From an uncultured Clostridia bacterium (GTDB lineage: Bacteria; Bacillota; Clostridia; Oscillospirales; Oscillospiraceae): DNA of 8,497 nt. Numbering within the stretch: position 1 is the stretch's first letter; each line of letters begins with the position of its first letter. Position numbers and translations under genes: made by a program. Location of the stretch: positions 1 through 8,497 of the forward strand of contig CALZAG010000066.1 of NCBI GenBank assembly GCA_945613045.1, read 5' to 3'. Below the pieces are notes generated by a model. It had not been told where the DNA came from. It saw only the letters and a list, made by a program, of their open reading frames with translations, and ran no database searches. Below, piece after piece: positions 7,901 through 8,497 of the stretch.

Positions 7901-8497
7901 GTGTAGGTAAGATAGGTCTTGCCGTTTGTGGGATAGTACTTTCCTTCCACAAAGCCCTCAGCGGTGGTGTCGAGCTTTACTGTATAGCTTACAGAGTATG
8001 TATATGTAGTGGTGTTGCCGTCAGTCGAAACAACAGGATCACTGAGGGTCCACTCATATGCATTTTCCACGCTGACATACTGGTTGGGAGCCGTCATATC
8101 GATATACTTACCGGCAGAGTCGGTAACCTTGAGACCGGTGGTGAGACCGCTGGTGATCTCCTGGGTTATTGCCTCAAAGGCTTTGTTGAGTTCCGCAGTA
8201 TTGTCGGCGTTATAGGCGTAGGTCTTATCCTCGCTTGCAGGAGTTGCTATGGAGTCGCGGAGGAAAGCTCCGACCGTGGGGCCGTTGCTGCTGTGGGTTT
8301 CGCTCGGGCCCAAAAATCCCCACTCATGAACACTGCCTTTTTCCCAGCACAGCTCGTTTGCAACACCAAAGCAGACAGTGTATACATCCGCAAGTGCTCT
8401 GACCGTGGCGGCGCTTTTTGCAGTAGCTGCATTCGTCTCAGGGCAGCCGTAGCTGCCGTGCGCCTCTATGCCGTTTCCATAGAATGTAGGTTGGCCG
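4906..8497 (-). CDS. Large SLH-anchored surface protein with vWA domain and tandem beta modules, N-terminus cut by window edge
   Basis: The frame stays open to the right edge, so 1196 residues are visible and the true start and any signal peptide lie outside. Numbering starts at the first full codon (8494-8496). Residues 1 to about 117 look like the end of a von Willebrand A domain: a strand VYTVCFG (38-44) and the closing helix ELNKAFEAITQEI (102-114). A pilin-like beta region follows and ends at PGVKG. Next come an InlB-like repeat (about 222-294, with DGYTFSGW) and a MucBP-like repeat (about 300-362). Seven beta modules with a YDG/YNG motif and a G-x-L-x-I-x-P ending cover about 367-973. 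The SLH anchor (about 974-1133) should bind pyruvylated secondary cell-wall polymer. A tail of about 60 residues ends in YEF. There is no LPXTG sorting motif. The likely role is adhesion or cell-surface structure; the ligand is unknown. It is terminated separately from uvrB. Confidence 0.9.
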   Translation of the reverse strand, partial: GQPTFYGNGIEAHGSYGCPETNAATAKSAATVRALADVYTVCFGVANELCWEKGSVHEWGFLGPSETHSSNGPTVGAFLRDSIATPASEDKTYAYNADNTAELNKAFEAITQEITSGLTTGLKVTDSAGKYIDMTAPNQYVSVENAYEWTLSDPVVSTDGNTTTYTYSVSYTVKLDTTAEGFVEGKYYPTNGKTYLTYTDENGSEKTLYFEIPGVKGVIPSYNVSYAYTGEVPAGAPAVPAAASHKQNSTVSVAAAPVLDGYTFSGWSTNDATVSDGSFKMPGKNVTLTGSWSPRSDLSYTVNYYWNGTTDKVADSKVVSDQTFGDTVTDETPIAIDGYTAVPDQTSNLTIGTGANVINFYYYKNVELTANSDTVTYDSNEHSVSGFTGAPEGADFSAITVGAKGTEAGEYPAEFAQNTVGTVDANSKYIVTSAIDGKLIINPIGKVTVTITGNTATETYNGSEQTVTGYDVSISNPLYTENDFTFSGNASASGTDAGTYNMGLAAEQFANKNTNFSNVEFVVNDGSLTIEKRNVTMTSATDSKVYDGTALTNATVTVTGDGFVEGEGATYDVTGTITDVGSVDNEFTYTLNENTKASNYNIDTEIGTLSVTPLTGVVVTITEHSSTVPFTGTTQTVTGYDVASNSELYKETDFTFNGNATAAGLIAGYYPMELKPADFTNTNNNFKDVEFKIVDGGLTITPLDTIIVTITGNTATKTYNGSEQKVEGYTVSINSTLYTEDDFDFNGVAAAARTDVGKTMMGLKAEQFTNTNDNFSKVAFNIVDGWLEITPTETELKVVANSNSWVYDGQDHADGGYTVTFGEEKYEVKAGESATLSTGDTVTAFITKTVKHVSDTAEGNNEIVRLAVENEDGYKTVTKLSGTLTITPAPLTITAGSSSQPYVDGVVMCNEYTNTPLVDGDKIESVKITGQQDGPGKSDNVPSDAVIKNAADEDVTGDYDITYVNGVLEGVPKLEKDVHFNYIMGYKDKTIRPNNNITRAEVATIFFRLLTDESRDYYWKESNDFKDIPDNYWACPAISTLTNAGILKGFEDGNFRPNEPVTRAQMATIIARFANLSEGTVSFTDIEGHWAQRAIELAAGNGWINGYEDGTFRPNDKITRAATMAMINRVLDRHVENVEDLLPDMNVWSDNMDTSYTFYFDIQEATNFHECQRIDNSPNEKWTVKLEDIDWTVYEF
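4909..5097 (-). other. C-terminal tail after the SLH anchor
   Basis: This tail of about 60 residues contains MNVWSDNMDTSYTFYFDIQE, then ATNFHECQR, and ends KLEDIDWTVYEF. It may be a remodelled fourth SLH half-unit, since W-x-x-x-x-I-x-x-A spacing can be read in it. I recall similar tails on SLH proteins of gut Clostridia; this is from memory and unchecked. Confidence 0.45.
5098..5577 (-). other. S-layer homology (SLH) anchor, three units, the first shortened
   Basis: Unit 1 (GYKDKTIRPNNNITRAEVAT) lacks the usual F-x-D-x-x-x-x-W opening. Unit 2 runs from FKDIPDNYWACPAI to FRPNEPVTRAQMATIIARF, and unit 3 from FTDIEGHWAQRAIELA to FRPNDKITRAATMAMINRV. The TRAE-type polymer-binding motif reads ITRAE, VTRAQ and ITRAA, so the acidic residue is kept only in the first unit. 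The domain holds the protein non-covalently to the cell-wall polymer at its C-terminal end. Confidence 0.92.
5578..6117 (-). repeat. Beta modules 6 and 7
   Basis: Module 6 (5827-6117) has SWVYDGQDHADGGYTVTF and ends GTLTITPAP. Module 7 (5578-5826) starts LTITAGSSSQPYVDG and ends DITYVNGVLEG, the usual ending of MBG-type modules. They carry the array up to the cell-wall anchor. Confidence 0.6.
6118..6384 (-). repeat. Beta module 5, copy C of the ~88-residue repeat
   Basis: It begins TIIVTITGNTATKTYNGSEQ and ends VDGWLEITPTE. It shares a nearly identical 44-base stretch with copy A. Confidence 0.8.
6332..6375 (-). repeat. 44-base direct repeat, unit 1 (in copy C)
   Basis: It matches 7109-7152 at all but one of 44 bases (T versus C at the 17th base, plus strand). 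It encodes the VTITGNTATxTYNGS part of modules C and A. The repeat distance is 777 bases, an exact multiple of three. Confidence 0.9.
6385..6651 (-). repeat. Beta module 4, copy B of the ~88-residue repeat
   Basis: It begins GVVVTITEHSSTVPFTGTTQ and ends VDGGLTITPLD. It is directly adjacent to copy C, with about 45 of 89 identical positions by hand count. The YNG motif has become FTG. Confidence 0.8.
6652..6897 (-). repeat. Beta module 3, MBG/YDG-type insert between repeat copies
   Basis: This module of about 82 residues contains SKVYDGTALTNATVTVTGDG, the hallmark of MBG/YDG-type adhesin modules, and ends GTLSVTPL. It separates copy A from copies B and C. Confidence 0.7.
6898..7161 (-). repeat. 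Beta module 2, copy A of the ~88-residue repeat
   Basis: It begins KVTVTITGNTATETYNGSEQ and ends NDGSLTIEKR. By hand count about 53 of 87 positions match copy C (6118-6384), which makes those two the closest pair even though they are not adjacent. Confidence 0.8.
7109..7152 (-). repeat. 44-base direct repeat, unit 2 (in copy A)
   Basis: Partner of 6332-6375. Recombination between the two would remove or add 259 residues in frame, taking out modules 3 and 4 plus parts of A and C. Confidence 0.9.
7162..7398 (-). repeat. Beta module 1 of the tandem array
   Basis: This module of about 79 residues starts ELTANSDTVTYDSNEHSVSG and ends GKLIINPIG. It shares the Y-D-x motif near its start and the G-x-L-x-I-x-P closing strand with the following modules, but is otherwise diverged from them. 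Confidence 0.6.
7411..7833 (-). other. InlB-like (Flg_new) repeat followed by MucBP-like repeat
   Basis: The first unit (7615-7833) contains the DGYTFSGWST core and ends PGKNVTLTGSW, as Listeria-Bacteroides (InlB B-repeat) units do. The second (7411-7599) begins YTVNYYWNGTTDKVADSKVV and ends INFYYYK, as in MucBP-type repeats. Both are small beta-grasp-like spacer or ligand-binding modules of surface proteins. The names rest on motif recognition only. Confidence 0.6.
8151..8497 (-). other. C-terminal part of a vWA domain (partial)
   Basis: The stretch encodes a hydrophobic strand VYTVCFG, then a 50-residue insert containing GPSETHSSNGP, then YAYNADNTAELNKAFEAI. That last stretch is the typical final strand and helix of vWA domains in Gram-positive adhesins and pilins. 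The MIDAS motif (DxSxS) would lie off the right edge and cannot be checked. Several cysteines (residues 18, 42 and 50) are unusual for such surface domains. Confidence 0.6.

Noticed and set aside
8311..8313. TTG as the start codon of the surface-protein gene
   Set aside because: The frame continues without a stop to the right edge, and the upstream codons encode a vWA-type strand (VYTVCFG). No ribosome binding site precedes the TTG, so the gene is truncated by the window instead of starting here.

Overview
The window looks like chromosome from a Gram-positive anaerobe of the Clostridia, most likely a gut Oscillospiraceae-type lineage. The evidence is a GC content that looks slightly above half by eye, strong AAAGGAGG-type ribosome binding sites, a PolA whose proofreading site is degenerate, and a large SLH-anchored surface protein with a vWA domain. 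The lineage is inferred from protein style, not from any search. All four genes lie on the minus strand, so transcription runs from right to left. No RNA gene, CRISPR array, insertion sequence, integrase or origin was seen, and no gap between genes reaches 300 bases.

Right part (4906-8497): one very large gene, cut by the right edge. It encodes a modular cell-surface protein. In order it has the C-terminal part of a vWA domain, a pilin-like beta region, an InlB-like repeat, a MucBP-like repeat, seven tandem beta-rich modules (MBG/YDG style), an SLH anchor and a short C-terminal tail. A bidirectional hairpin terminator follows its stop codon within about 15 bases.

Centre and left (1-4805): a compact DNA-repair operon, uvrB > polA > zincin-like metallopeptidase. 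It has its own promoter (extended -10), whose -35 lies inside the terminator hairpin of the upstream gene. uvrB and polA overlap by 4 bases (ATGA), and the metallopeptidase gene starts one base after the polA stop, so translation of all three is probably coupled. UvrB (damage verification in nucleotide excision repair) and Pol I (gap filling after excision) act in the same pathway. The small metallopeptidase is of unknown role and is cut by the left edge just after its HExxH motif.

The repair genes are ordinary and intact. The least ordinary parts are the shuffled repeat architecture and C-terminal tail of the surface protein, and the packed terminator/promoter junction. I found no convincing new multi-gene system.
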